Positions 1 through 11,300 of a stretch of 64,000 nucleotides of DNA are shown one piece after another. Position 1 is the stretch's first letter; each line of letters begins with the position of its first letter. The notes beneath the pieces are model-generated. The model did no database searches, was not told the origin of the DNA, and saw only the letters and a list, made by a program, of their open reading frames with translations. The stretch comes from Turbatrix aceti (taxonomy: Eukaryota > Nematoda > Chromadorea > Rhabditida > Panagrolaimidae): contig OZ017767.1 of assembly GCA_963969345.1 (NCBI GenBank), positions 1,364,001 to 1,428,000 on the forward strand. Reading direction: 5' to 3'. The position numbers and the translations under genes were made by a program.

Positions 1-1680
1 TATTCTGCGTTCATTTTTACCCCTGAGCCTAAATTTTCAAAAAAATGCATAACAAACGCGCCGTTTGTTGATTTTTTTGCCGAACCCTACTTTGAAAATT
101 TTTGTTGCCTGGAACTCAAAAAAAGTAGGGTTCAGGAGAAATTATACACCGGCGCGTCGGAAAGAGAAAAAATTCTGAAACACCGCCCTTAGACGTAAAA
201 GATGCTGCGGGATCTAATTTTGATATTGGTTTTTTGATTCGGTTTCGAAAACGTTTCGAAATTTTCAAAACAAAATTTTTATTCAAAATATTTAAATTTT
301 TCTTGCACTTGCCTAATCATTAAGGTAAGACTAACTATAATCGTTAGAAAGAAAATTTTGTTGCGCGTCGAATGCATTTTGGATTGGGTTTCGATCTTTA
401 TTACGTACATAAATATGATTTTTCTAGTACACCCTACTCAAATTTATCACAAATGCCAACTTTGCAAAACGGGAATCGCCTCATTTGAAAGACGATGCTC
501 GATTCTATTTGTACCAAAGAAAGAAAGACAATAGACAATAAACGCTCATTGTTTTGAATTTTTTAAATAAATTTAATTCAACCGACTTTTGTCCAGAGTT
601 CCAAAGCGCACCAGACTGCCGAGGCTTTCGCATGTTGCGCGCGCGAGTCAATGCATTTTGAGGATGTGGATTTCGCACCAAATTACAAAAACATGTAACT
701 CAGCCCAAAATTCAGTTTTGTTTATGAAATTTTGTTTACAGACAGTTTCAGGGGTGTTCTTTATGCTGACACAATTCTTTTTTTTAATTCGTTCAAAATT
801 GACAAAATCGAAGGAGGTATGGTAGAAAAATCGCGGCGCATAAACAAAATGAGCTAGGAAGGCAAACAAAAGCAATTCTGAAGCGAAACAAAATTCTCTA
901 ACTGATTTTGAAGAAAAATCTATACCTTATTACCTTAGAAGTTTTGAAAAAAATGAATTTTCTGAGAAAAATTAGGTTTTCGGAACTTTTTAGAACTCAA
1001 TTTAAAAAACGGAGTACGCCATTCGCTTCAGCGTTCATTTCTGCCCCAGACCCTAACTTTTCGCGTAAATGCATTTCAAACGCGATCCATGCCGATTTTT
1101 TTACCGAACCCTACTTTGAAAAATTTTGGTGTCTGCTCATCAAAAAAAGGGAGGTTCAGAAGAAATTTTGCACTGGCGCGCGGAATAAATGTAAAATTCT
1201 GAAATAATCGCCCCAGATGTAAAAGATACTGTAGAATGCGATGCCAATTTTAGTTTTTGGATTACGCTTCAAAAAAGTTTTGAAAATTCATTTTTCGGGA
1301 AAAATTTTTGGAAGTTTGAGTTTTTCAGGCATTTGAAAAATATGGTGAAGCATGTGCATATTTTTAATGGATAGAGAATTTTGTTGCGCTTCGAATTCAT
1401 TTTTTACTGCATGTGTAGCTTTATTTTTTACCAAGTAATGAATTTTCTAGTACACCTCCTTTAATTTTGTCAAAAATGAAAATTTTGAAACACGCCAGTA
1501 GCCCAGTTCGAACGACAATACGTGATTCTATTTTGTCAAAACAAAAAATTTACAAATATCTATTCAAAAACCTAAGTTTTCGAATTTAGAAATAAATTTC
1601 GTCCAATTAATTTTACAAATAGCGCGTTCTGCAACTGTTGAGGAGTCTCAACACGAATGTTGCGTCGCAGCGCTCGGCTT
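1..1680. repeat. Diverged ~1-kb tandem duplication
   Basis: Bases about 5-655 and about 1025-1680 align along their length at an offset of roughly 1020 bp. Shared landmarks include 'ccgaaccctactttgaaaa', 'gaaattttgttgcgc' type blocks, 'tctagtacacc' and a G/C-rich end near 'cgcatgttgcgcgcg' / 'cgaatgttgcgtcgc'. Identity is patchy with many indels, so the duplication is old. No convincing coding sequence is seen in either copy. It may be a fragment of a larger array that continues to the left of the window. Confidence 0.6.
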
Positions 1681-1779
1681 GATCAGCCCAACTTTGTTCT
1701 TTTTTTGTGTATGTTCTTTTTTTCTCGTTCGTGTTGTAATTGTTGTTTTTTAGCGTGAATTGTTTTGGTTTTGTTTCAG

Positions 1780-2412
1780 ACTCTTCCGGCGACACCCTCC
1801 AAGCATGTACAACCTACCGGCACCCTTATCCGAGCGAACCTTCCTCCACTGACGTAGGTTTTTGAATTTTTCCAAGTTTTGGGGCGGTTTCACTATTTTT
1901 TGTATACCAACCAAGTTTTAATCATTTTTTTCCCTTTTATGCGATTGTGCCATGAGAGTTCTGCAAATTGTTAGGTAGGATTGCGCTGCGACAGCTGGGG
2001 TGCCAAGATTTGGCTTCACAATTGCAAAAAAAGGTGAAAAATGATTGAAGGGCAGTTGGCATCAAATTTTTTGATAAAAAATGGCTGGGGTTTTATTTTG
2101 TATTCAGTAATTCTTCCAAGCTTTCAGATTACTTCACATAGCCTTCATACACTCTTGCCTGCATGCAAAATGTAAGTTTTTGGAAAAAAATTGAAAACCG
2201 AGCTATTTTTCTTGATTTTTAGGCCCAATCGGCTTCATCAACGGTCAAGGGGCAGCGGTGAAATCGACGTTGACGGCGACGACATGATGAACTCGACAAC
2301 GGCTACTGCAAGCTCTGGCCTCACGGTGACACTCCAGAACAGTAACAGACGAGCAAACAGCTCCACAAGAACGACAAATTCCGCTGATTTTTTGTGTATG
2401 CTTTTTTGTTGA
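1780..2412 (+). CDS. Possible 3' exons of an unrecognised gene
   Basis: Three G/C-richer blocks with good splice borders join in one frame: 1780-1853 (after gtttcag, donor GTAGGT), 2128-2171 (after ctttcag, donor GTAAGT) and 2223-2412 (after ttttttag, stop TGA). The joined peptide of about 102 residues is Ser/Thr/Asn-rich and low in complexity, with an acidic patch EIDVDGDD. It starts in phase, so at least one upstream exon is expected but I could not find it; it may lie left of the window or be missed. No family is recognised. The call rests on frame continuity across two introns and on base composition unlike the A/T-rich surroundings. Confidence 0.35.
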
Positions 2413-2774
2413 TTATTTGTTTGATAATGATAAATTATGATGTAAACTACGGTTTGAATGGCACAATAGGGGGTAATCAATGGAAAAAAGCAGGGCGACG
2501 AAAAAGCGCGGGAAAAACCCATTTGTCAGTTTTTGTGGCCAAATGTGTCAGTTTTTACAGCCAGAAATGTGTCAGAGAAAACTGTCGTTTTTGGAAATAG
2601 CACAAAAACAGCCAAATTTGGCTGTTTTTCCTGACATGAATTTTTTCAGTGTACTTAATTAAATGGATACAAAATTTTATAAGTGAGCAAGGTTAAAATT
2701 GATTACCGTAATGTTGTGCACGCGATCTATGCGTTACTAAAGTTAAAAGTTTCATATTATTTTCAGGAAGCAAA
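2413..2774. other. Intergenic, nothing recognised
   Basis: This A/T-rich spacer lies before receptor gene A. It contains a short internal repetition of 'gtcagtttt' and 'gtgtcag' around 2524-2575 but no gene, tRNA or clear element. Confidence 0.5.
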
Positions 2775-3901
2775 ATGTTTTTCCTTTTCTTATCTTTCAC
2801 TTTTTACACATACTTTTTCGCATTTGAAATCGGATTTGTGTTTTTTCTGCTAAATCTGGCAGCACTGTATGCCGTGTTGAAGGTTTGTCGTTTCCCATTT
2901 ATTAACCCTATAATTTATGCAACCTCAAAAATTTCAGAATCGAGCAAGTGTCAATAGCAATCTTGAAATATCAACAACGATTTTTGTTTGCATGATCATT
3001 TATCTCAGCGTGCTTTCAAATATTTTTAATTTAACGCAATTGTACACAATGTTCACTTCAGATTTGGCCAGTGCAAATCTGAATTTTGATAAGTTTGCAG
3101 AAAATGCTATGATCGAAACATTCGGTTTAGTTGTATGTTAAAACTCTTAAAAGAGTCTTGGGGCAAACAATCAGTGTTATTAAATTGCTTTTTTTTCAGA
3201 CTGACGGTGGTATCAAAAACTTCATTTGGATCGGACTGTTTATCCTATCACTGAATCAATTTTTAATATTTTACTTTCCCATAATAAATTCAAAAATATT
3301 TAACGGCAAGTTTGTCTTCGTTATCGGCATTATTCTCTTAATTGTCATAGTATTTCTAACATTTGTCTTGGGTTCATACTGTTTTATCGTAATATACAGT
3401 CGTTTGAGTGAACTTGGGGATTTCATGGCATATTTGTACGCGATCAGCGAAATGGCGAATCTTTTTCAAGTTTTTTGGAAAGAAGGCCCTCTGAATGACA
3501 GTTATCTGAATTCAAATATAACGTTTGTTGTAATTATAATTTTATACACATTAGTTATTCTGGAACTCCTCTTCAACCTGACTTGGCGAATCAAAAATGG
3601 AAGAAACTTTTTCAAACCCGTTACGCAACAGACCGGCTCCAAAATGCAACGCAAAAGTGCCTGGCGTCTTGCGGGATACTGTGTTCTCTTGGTAGCCACC
3701 GAATATACTATCACGGTTTTTTACTATTTCTGTACAATTGTATGGGATGAAGAGGACACGGTTTGTAAGACTGAAGTAGTAAAAGACGACAAAAATCACA
3801 TGGATATTTTATTTGTTGTTGTGAATTCTAAATCGTTGTCTTTTTTAATTGCGCTACTGAATGGAGGTACCCGTATTCATTTTTTGAAGTGTTTAAAATA
3901 A
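2775..3901 (+). CDS. Family I seven-transmembrane receptor, gene A
   Basis: Three exons, 2775-2882, 2938-3132 and 3200-3901, give a 334-residue protein with seven hydrophobic segments. Exon 1 encodes exactly 36 residues (first helix), as in three paralogues in this window. Family hallmarks are a third helix followed by LSLNQF-IFY, a LTWRIK-G--FFKPVTQ stretch after helix five, and a serine/leucine-rich seventh helix ending SFLIALLNG-TR. The third-helix motif resembles the position of the DRY motif in nematode serpentine receptors, but I cannot assign a named sr class. A role as a chemosensory GPCR in the plasma membrane of sensory neurons is inferred from topology and clustering. All splice borders are GT-AG and in phase. 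Confidence 0.85.
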
Positions 3902-4438
3902 ATGATAAATATTGTGTATAATTGTATTTGCATTGTTTTGTATTTCGAATGTTTCAAAGACTTGCCGTTATTCACTGCAAAATCTAGTTATTTAATGTTA
4001 AGTGCATAGTAAATAATTAATATGTATTTGCAAATTGAGAAAAAGAATACAAATTGATACGAAGCTTTTTGCAAAAATGTGGCAATTCAGAAATTATTTA
4101 TTCTCTTCTAGTGACTAGTGACAATAAAAGAGGCGACCGCGACGAAGTATGTAAGCATGCAGCATGCTTTTATTGCTTGCCTAGGTATTATAGAATGCCA
4201 CACTCGGAGATCATTCGCTCGTTTGCGTCAACATACATATGTAAACAACATTGCAACCGGCAATCAGTAGCAACGGCCGCACAAGAAGAACGAAAACATG
4301 GTGTTAACTTAACATTGAATGTTTTCAGACAATGCACCTGCCTAAAAAAATAATTGAAACAAGGAAGTACAGAATAGTATTTATGTAGTATATAAGAAAT
4401 TTTTTGGCTTGTGTTAAAGAAAGTATTACAATTGTGAA
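3902..4438. other. Spacer between receptor genes A and B
   Basis: This is A/T-rich spacer holding the 3' flank of gene A and the promoter region of gene B. A short palindromic 'gtaagcatgcagcatgctttta' lies near 4150. No coding exon was recognised. Confidence 0.5.
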
Positions 4439-5589
4439 ATGAGTAGTTTTTTTTGGAGCCTTTCGCTTTATACTTATCTTTTTGCATTTGAAATGGGACC
4501 TGTGATTATCTTGCTCAATGTAGCAGCAATGTGTTCTGTGTTGAAGGTAAGTTTTTGGAAAAATGATTTAATCCTATCAATTTATAATTTGCAGGCTCGA
4601 TTTAGCAAGGAATACAATATACCCAAACCCAGCGCATTTTTTATCTGTACGACGATCTATCTGAGCATCATCTATTCTTTTTTCAATCTCGCTCAGTTGT
4701 ATCTCACGTTTTCTTCAGCATTGAGTAGTTCTGTGTTGTATCAAAAATTTGAGTCCGATATTACAATATTTGATTTAATGGACTCTACATTTCATGATGA
4801 AATGGTGAAAATAACGGTTGTAAATGTGGTTAAAGCATACTACGGTTCATCGGTAATTTTTTTATCAAATAACAAATTTATTTTATAATATACCTTTTTG
4901 AGTTGGCCCACAGCTTAAAGAACTTTTTCTGGTTGGGATTATTTACTCTATCACTCAATCAGTTTTTTATTTTTTACTCTGCAAGAATGAATTCCAGAAT
5001 TTTTAACAGCAATTTTGTGTACGTTATTTATATCATTTTAATTATTATTTCAATAAGCCTGACATTAATGGTCATTTCTTACTGTGTGTACGTAATTTTT
5101 GATTACAATCTGATGGAAAAAAACTATTTCGGAAACATTCTTTTCAATGTTTTAACATTTTATATTATATTCCCGTTCAATTTCGAGTACAAAATTATCA
5201 ACCAATCCCGTGTTGTATTATTTCTAACCACAGTTCTGTACACCTTAATTATCCTGGAGCTACGTTTCAAACTGACTTGGCGAATCAAAAGTGGAAGAAA
5301 ATTTTTTAAACCCGTTACACAAACCTTGAACGTAAATCAACGACAAGTTGCCTGGTGCATTGCTATCTACTGTTTTATTTTGATTGGTGCGGAGTGCGTA
5401 GCTATACCTGTTAGCACATTGTGTCATCCTGATAATGGGAATAATGCTATGTGTGCTGATATCTTAAACTCGGACGAGAAACACTATGTTTTTATTTTGT
5501 CTCACGTGATCAATTCTAATTCGTTTTCATTTTTAATTGCTCTTCTCAATGGAAATACACGAAAGATTTTTTTAAAAGTTTTGAAATAA
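4439..5589 (+). CDS. Family I seven-transmembrane receptor, gene B
   Basis: Exons 4439-4546, 4595-4852 and 4903-5589 give a 350-residue protein. The last acceptor is read as tttttgag at 4901-4902, because the nearby cag at 4911-4913 would break the frame. Exon 1 again encodes 36 residues. The LSLNQFFIFY motif, LTWRIKSGRKFFKPVTQ-type loop and C-terminal FLIALLNGNTRKIF match gene A, remnant C' and gene D. Intron 1 is short and in frame, so retention would not introduce a stop. It is probably an intact chemosensory GPCR. The ligand and the class name are unknown. Confidence 0.83.
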
Positions 5590-5875
5590 TTATAATACAG
5601 TTACGGTGAAATAAATAAAATAAATAAATAAATTTTCATATTAATAAATTATTATATTTTTTGTTGCTCGGCGTTCCACCTGGGGATACAAAGATGAAAC
5701 GCTTGTTTGCACACAATTTACACCTGTTGGGCATCTGTGGAGTTCAAAAAATTCTTATAATATGAATGGCTTGTAAACATCAAACATCAAAAATACAAGG
5801 AAGTAAACTTTTGTTCAGGAAGTATTTCTTAATTTTTCCTATTGCCAAAAGTGGAACGGAAACGCTTGAAAACAT

Positions 5876-6828
5876 CCCCGTGAAAAAACAACTTCAAATG
5901 TTTTAAACCAAAGTTGTAGGCACCCCTATAGGATTGTTAAAAAAAATTATGAAAAATTTTTCAGATGCCGGATTCTGGAGATTTGGCTTCTGAAATGTTT
6001 TTTCGTTTTGAATTTTCAACTCAATTCTTAATAGAAGCAAAAATCTGAATTTAATTTGACAAAGGTATTTTGGCACGAGGAATCGATTCCCGCACTCAGA
6101 TTCCACAAAAAACATCTGTCCGCCCGTCAATTATGTTTTTTTTGTTTTTGTTTTCATATTTTCCGCCAAAACATGCCTATTTCGTCCGAGGGGGAGGGCA
6201 AGGCATACCCTATCTTGAAGCCCGTTTTTTTGGCATCGGATGAGCAAAAACACAAAAAATTCTATGTCGGTCCCGGTGACCAAAACATGGAAAAACCGTA
6301 AAAAACGGTCAAAAAATCGACTACGCGCTGCGCGCATCGCGATGCGCACGCGGCGACTTTTGGTGTGCTTTGCGTCCTCGTTGTTTTTTAACGCCCATTT
6401 TGACGGTTTTTCCGTGTTTTGGTCACCGGGACCGACATAGAATTTTTTGTGTTTTTGCTCATCCGATGCCAAAAAAAAACGGGCTTCAAGATAGGGTATG
6501 CCTTGCCCTCCCCCTCGGATGAAATAGGCATGTTTTGGCGGAAAATATGAAAACAAAAACAAAAAAAACATAATTGACGGGCGGACAGATGTTTTTTGTG
6601 GAATCTGAGTGCGGGAATCGATTCCTCGTGCCAAAATACCTTTGTCAAATTAAATTCAGATTTTTGCTTCTATTAAGAATTGAGTTGAAAATTCAAAACG
6701 AAAAAACATTTCAGAAGCCAAATCTCCAGAATCCGGCATCTGAAAAATTTTTCATAATTTTTTTTAACAATCCTATAGGGGTGCCTACAACTTTGGTTAA
6801 AAACATTTGAAGTTGTTTTTTCACGGGG
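5876..6828. mobile_element. 953-bp fold-back palindrome
   Basis: Two nearly perfect inverted arms of about 425 bp (5876-6299 and 6403-6828) flank a spacer of about 100 bp. The outer ends read ccccgtgaaaaaacaac and its reverse complement. The spacer is G/C-rich with 'cgcgctgcgcgcatcgcgatgcgc'-like self-complementarity. No transposase is encoded; long open frames inside are by-products of the palindrome, each appearing once per arm. No clear target-site duplication is visible at the borders. It is best described as a fold-back or non-autonomous DNA element, and could form a long hairpin or double-stranded RNA if transcribed. Confidence 0.8.
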
Positions 6829-7038
6829 TCGCACCCTCCACCTTAATCCAAAATCCTGTCACAGACTCCCTCTTAATATATAGTTACACATCATATAGTT
6901 ACACATCAGTAGATCGGTACATGTAATATTTATTAGAAACTGTTCAAAAATTATTGACGTATGTATTCGATATTTCATTTTTTTATAATTTTTTAAATTC
7001 GTGATCTTTTCAGCGGTATAGCATAAGAAAAATTTGTC

Positions 7039-7214
7039 ATGTTTTGGAGTTACTCGTTTTACACATACTTTTTACGTTACTATTTATTTTATTTATTTAT
7101 TTCACCATTACTCAGTGGTTAGTTATCATTAGACCAGATGCAATTTTATTTGCTTTTTTGATTGCTTTGTTGAATAGAAATACACGAACGGTTTTTGTAA
7201 AGATGTTGAAATAA
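7039..7214 (+). pseudogene. Internally deleted family I receptor remnant C'
   Basis: The 5' end reads MFWSYSFYTYFL, matching the start of exon 1 of genes A-C. The 3' end reads FAFLIALLNRNTRTVFVKML then stop, matching the C-terminus of the same family. The roughly 900 bp that should lie between is missing. It is replaced by about 60 bp containing 'ttatttcaccattactcagtg', a string that also occurs in the 3' flank of gene D (in sense orientation of D, near 43170-43190). This suggests deletion with filler or an ectopic join. Confidence 0.75.
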
Positions 7215-7659
7215 ATAATAATTGTTTGAAGGAAAGGATATTGTGAACACTTCAAAAAAATACAATTTTAGATATTGTCCAAAACCAAAACCAAAAAGAA
7301 GAATTGACGGGGTACGAAAACTTTGTTATATTCATGAATCTGCAGAATACGGTTCTAAGATCCAAATGAATTTTTTGGTATGAATGCATTAAATGTATTT
7401 GTCTTGCAAACAATTAGAAAATAAGTAAGCCGGGAGTACAGGTGGCAACCGCTGAAACTACAATCGTTTGCAACTATCAGAGCAAAAAGCCTACGCTGCT
7501 GTTTTTGCAAACAGCAATGCGCCAATTTTTTGGCATCACATTACTTAGGCCTCCAAGTAGCTTTGCGACATTTTTTGCACTAATTTTATCGTTTTTAGGT
7601 AATTTTAAATTTTAATCAGTCTCTAATAATCGTCATAAATGCTTTCAAATCATATAAAA
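7215..7659. other. Spacer upstream of gene C
   Basis: No gene or element was recognised in this A/T-rich spacer. It probably contains the promoter of the broken receptor gene C. Confidence 0.4.
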
Positions 7660-9323
7660 ATGGATCGCATTCATTGGAACTTATCATTTTATACTTATCT
7701 TTTAACATTTCCAACTGGAGTTGTTATAATCCTTCTGAATGTGACAGCATTGTATTCTGTGTTTAAGGTTTTTATTGACTTAAATTTTGGTTTTTAAAAG
7801 TTTTGATAATTTGTAGAATCGTTCCAGTCCCGAATGCAATATTTCCAAATCCAGCACATGTTTCATCTGTGCAATGATCTATCTGAGCATTGTCTATTGC
7901 ATTTTCAACCTCGCCCAATTGTATTCCGTATTTTCTACGACTTTGAGCTTGTCTCTGCAGCAACAAAAACTGGACCATTTTTCTGTCGACAACGAAAAAA
8001 ATAAAAATCTCAGTTTGGTGGTGGAATATATGAGTGATATTGCTGAAACAACACAGAGAAAAATGCTTGCGGTTGTTTTGGGTTCCTCGGTAATTTTTTT
8101 AAAGAACTTCGATAAAGTCAAAAACATTTCAAAATTTTGTTTTCAGTTAGGCAACAGTACAAAAAACATGTTTTGGCTCGGATTGTTCACACTATCGTTT
8201 AATCAATTCTTGGTTTTCTACTGTCCCAGAATGAATTTAAAAATTTTTAAGAGCAAATTTGTGTACGTAATTTATTCAATTTTATTGATTATTTCAATTA
8301 TCCTGACATCTGCGATGGTTATTCACATTTTCTGGTCGTTTTTCATCAATGAATTAACTGACGAAGAATTGAACAACTATGAAAAAACCATTGTCTTTAC
8401 ATCAAATTTTTATGAAATAGTATCTTGGATTGATTTGCATGTATCAAATTTGCCACATTTTAATTTTATTTTATACCGCACGGCTTTTCTGTACACATTG
8501 ATAATCCTGAAACTTCGTTTCAATCTAACTTGGAGGATCAAAAGCGGAAAAAACTTTTTCAAACCTGTAACACAAATTGCCAATGCGAATCAGCGCAAAG
8601 TTGCTTGGCGAATTTCAGTTTACTGTATCATGTTAATCGTCGCAGAGTGAATTTCTTCAGTTGCCAATACCTTGTGCATAGATGGTATAGACAACATGTG
8701 TCTGAATGCCATCGAAGCGGACAAAAAAACGCATTTTTTATTTTGTGTTATGCTTTTAATTCAAATTCGTTATCTTTCTTGATTGCGCTTTGGGCTTGTC
8801 CAGAAATTACGTCATTGCGAGAGGGGGGGAGGGGGGTCAGTCCAAAAATGACGGAAAATGATGGAGGGGGGAGGGGGGTACTGCTCAAAATGACGTCATT
8901 TAAAAATTTCAAGAATTGGCCTACGAATTTTCAAAATTTCAGTTTTTTTTGCCAAAATGCGCTGAAAACTGACTGATTTTGCTTTAATATAAATATGTTT
9001 CACCAATTTTTTAATCTGACCGACTCCGAAAAGGTTTCTTTAAAAAACACAAACACAATAATTTTGGCATTTTGATCTGGAAGTAGTTTTTAGCAAAATT
9101 GTTAAGCCAAAACTTGCAAAAAAAACCGCTAAAAAATGGCGATTTTTTTTCAAAATGACGTCATTTAGGGGGGGGGGGGTCCGGGGTGCCCCACCTTGCA
9201 ATGACGACCGATGACAGAGGGGGGAGGGGGGTAAAAAATCCCCGATTTTGCGATGACGTAATTTCTGGACAAGCCCTTTTCAACGGAAATACCCGAAAAA
9301 TGTTTACAAATTTGTTAAAATAA
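7660..9323 (+). pseudogene. Family I receptor gene C, broken by stop, frameshift and MITE
   Basis: Exons 7660-7767, 7817-8089 and 8147 onward match genes A and B, including 36 residues in exon 1, LSFNQFLVFY after helix three and LTWRIKSGKNFFKPVTQ after helix five. Three lesions follow. An in-frame TGA lies at 8648-8650. A frame change occurs near the seven-A run at about 8726, after which the seventh helix (FNSNSLSFLIAL) is read in another frame. A 485-bp MITE lies at 8792-9276. Just after the MITE, 9277-9323 encodes the expected family C-terminus NGNTRKMFTNLLK and stop. The gene is clearly non-functional, and the small number of lesions suggests recent loss. Confidence 0.85.
8792..9276. mobile_element. 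485-bp MITE with 29-bp inverted ends
   Basis: The left end starts gggcttgtccagaaattacg and the right end is its reverse complement; 27 of 29 terminal bases match. The flanks are consistent with a 3-bp TTT target duplication, since removing the element and one TTT restores the receptor reading frame. Subterminal zones hold G-rich strings (runs of 6-13 G on the plus strand near 8823-8880 and 9170-9230) alternating with 'aatgacg'/'gatgacg' motifs. There is no coding capacity. The superfamily is uncertain. Confidence 0.85.
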
Positions 9324-9456
9324 AGGAATGAAATCATGTGTTTTAGCATAAGACGGCGCAAATACATTTTCGATCTCCCTTGCACCAGTTTTTCCTTCAT
9401 TATCGATTCTTTCCATCGGTGTGACAAATCGCACGCGTCGGCAACCGTCTTCCAGA

Positions 9457-10108
9457 ATGTCATCGACAACTATGACGACATCCCCATCTGAGGACTCGAA
9501 TTTGTTGCGGTCATCATGCATGGACGCCGAGCAGCGTATGAAGACCTTCAAACTGGTCGGAACCGTCCAAGATGCCATGATTTACAACAAAACCATTGAT
9601 ATCGAATGGGAGAAAATTGCTTCTCGTCAGAATGACAAAGTTCAGTCTCCTGCCAAGCCCGTGTCGTCTTCCCCTAAAAATCCCAAATGCGTACCTAAGA
9701 GCCCTGGACTGAGTAAAAAGATTGTCCAACTCGTCTACGTCACCCTCAGTTGCATCTACTACGACTCGAATGGCGATGTCCTGAAGAAGAGCGCGGCCTG
9801 CGAGCTTCGCAATGACTACACGGTGCTTCAGGCTCTCCAGAAGCTCATTCAGGATCTCCATACAAACATTGAGTAAGCCCCTTGATTTTTTTTTCAAAAG
9901 CTTGAAACTAATAAATTTTAGTTTCACCGTCAATCCCCCAGAAGCTCGTCTGTATCGCGTGGTGTATACTTCGGAAGACGACAAACTCATCGAGCTACAG
10001 TATGCAATGGCCAAGGATACGATCATCGCTGACATTGCCTCAGACGACGATTTTCGGCTTCAGCTTGATTTTACCTATCCCATTCATAGCCTGCGGTGGT
10101 GCGAGTGA
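9457..10108 (+). CDS. Unrecognised two-exon protein
   Basis: Exons 9457-9872 and 9922-10108 (donor GTAAGC, acceptor ttttag) give a 200-residue soluble protein. The Met at 9457 follows a possible acceptor 'cttccag', so a non-coding 5' exon or trans-splicing is possible. No signal peptide or membrane segment is seen. The N-terminus is Ser/Thr-rich and a basic, Pro/Ser/Lys-rich linker (PAKPVSSSPKNPK) lies near residues 70-85. The second half looks like an alpha/beta fold with an internal 'YVTLSCIYYDSNGDVL' strand pair and ends TYPIHSLRWCE. Codon use is G/C-richer than the flanking receptors, which fits an expressed gene. I cannot name a family. Confidence 0.65.
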
Positions 10109-11300
10109 TGCTTCTTTTTGTAATTATTGAAAAAAATAAAATAAATAATAATTTTTTTTTAAATTTTCAACTTCAAAAAAAATTTTAACATTTTGTTATG
10201 TGCTTCTGTTTTTCACTTTTCAAAAGTAAAAAAATTGTAATATTTAAAATTTAATCGTAAATGTATCTTTGCAAAACCCATATCAGTCTTCGGTCCTTGG
10301 CATAAGCTTCAACCCTTTATACCCCTGAGCTTTTAATTGTTTCCGCCTGATGTGAGATGTAGTGAAAAATGTAACAGCAATAGTAGGAGATAACGAACGT
10401 CGACTGAATATTGTTTTTCACACATGGACAATTAACTGGAGCCGATGCACATACTCCCTCAAGGTTCCATAGAAACCAAGTTATATGAGTTTTCAGTACT
10501 TTGTTCATAATAATAAAAATTGTATTAGTTATACGGTTGCTTCAAGTCGGGGGCAACATGTCGTTTTTTTCTGCGTGTCTACATCCAATTACCCACGAGA
10601 AAAAAGCGTGAGAAGAATAATAAGCAGGTGTTTGTTGGGTGCGTGAAAAATTGTGGGGTTATGGGGTACGCGACAACAACATGTGTTTATTTTATTTTAT
10701 TCTTTGTAGTTGAAAAGTTATAATCTTTATCCGCATTTTCTTGGTAGTGAAAGTAAATATAATTTTTGTATTATAACACAGTATTTTTTTTAGCTTATAC
10801 ATGTGATTTTTTATGATGCAGATGTATAAATTTATAATAAATGTTTATTTTATACTTAAAAAAATCTAATTTGTCTTTTGTAGCACAAAAAATATAAGTA
10901 GAAACGTGCGCTACAATCAGTGAGAAGTATTCATTGTTTACAACCTGCCTTTTACTTTTTCTCACAGTTGCCTTTTATTTTTCACACCAACTTTTTTCTG
11001 CCATTTATCCATCCATCCCCGCCTGATAATTCTTTCCTTCTAGGAGAAACGGCATAAACATCGCGCAGAGAAAAGCAAAGTTCATCCATGCGCGTTGCAC
11101 GGCATTGCTACCCTTGACGACGACCACAAAGCAACTGCTACAACCCATCACTCACGACACTAGTTGCCTGTTGTTGGCACTTGAGTTGAAAAGGGTGGAA
11201 AATAATATTTTGGATATAATTTTGGTGAACTGTATTTTAAACTCACTTTTAAAAATTAAAAAAAAATAGACTTTAATCGCAGTTTCAAAAAAATTAAAAA
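10109..11300. other. Intergenic region, nothing recognised
   Basis: This A/T-rich stretch of about 1.2 kb separates the unrecognised gene from the lone receptor gene. A G/C-richer segment at about 11030-11170 may be 5' non-coding sequence of the receptor. No RNA gene or repeat element was found by eye. Confidence 0.4.

Noticed and set aside
4911..4913. cag acceptor for exon 3 of gene B
   Set aside because: It would place the conserved NFFWLGLF helix out of frame; the gag acceptor at 4900-4902 keeps it in phase.
6131..6648. Open frames of 86-167 codons on both strands inside the 953-bp palindrome
   Set aside because: Each appears twice in mirror image because of the inverted repeat; no protein family or coding bias is seen.
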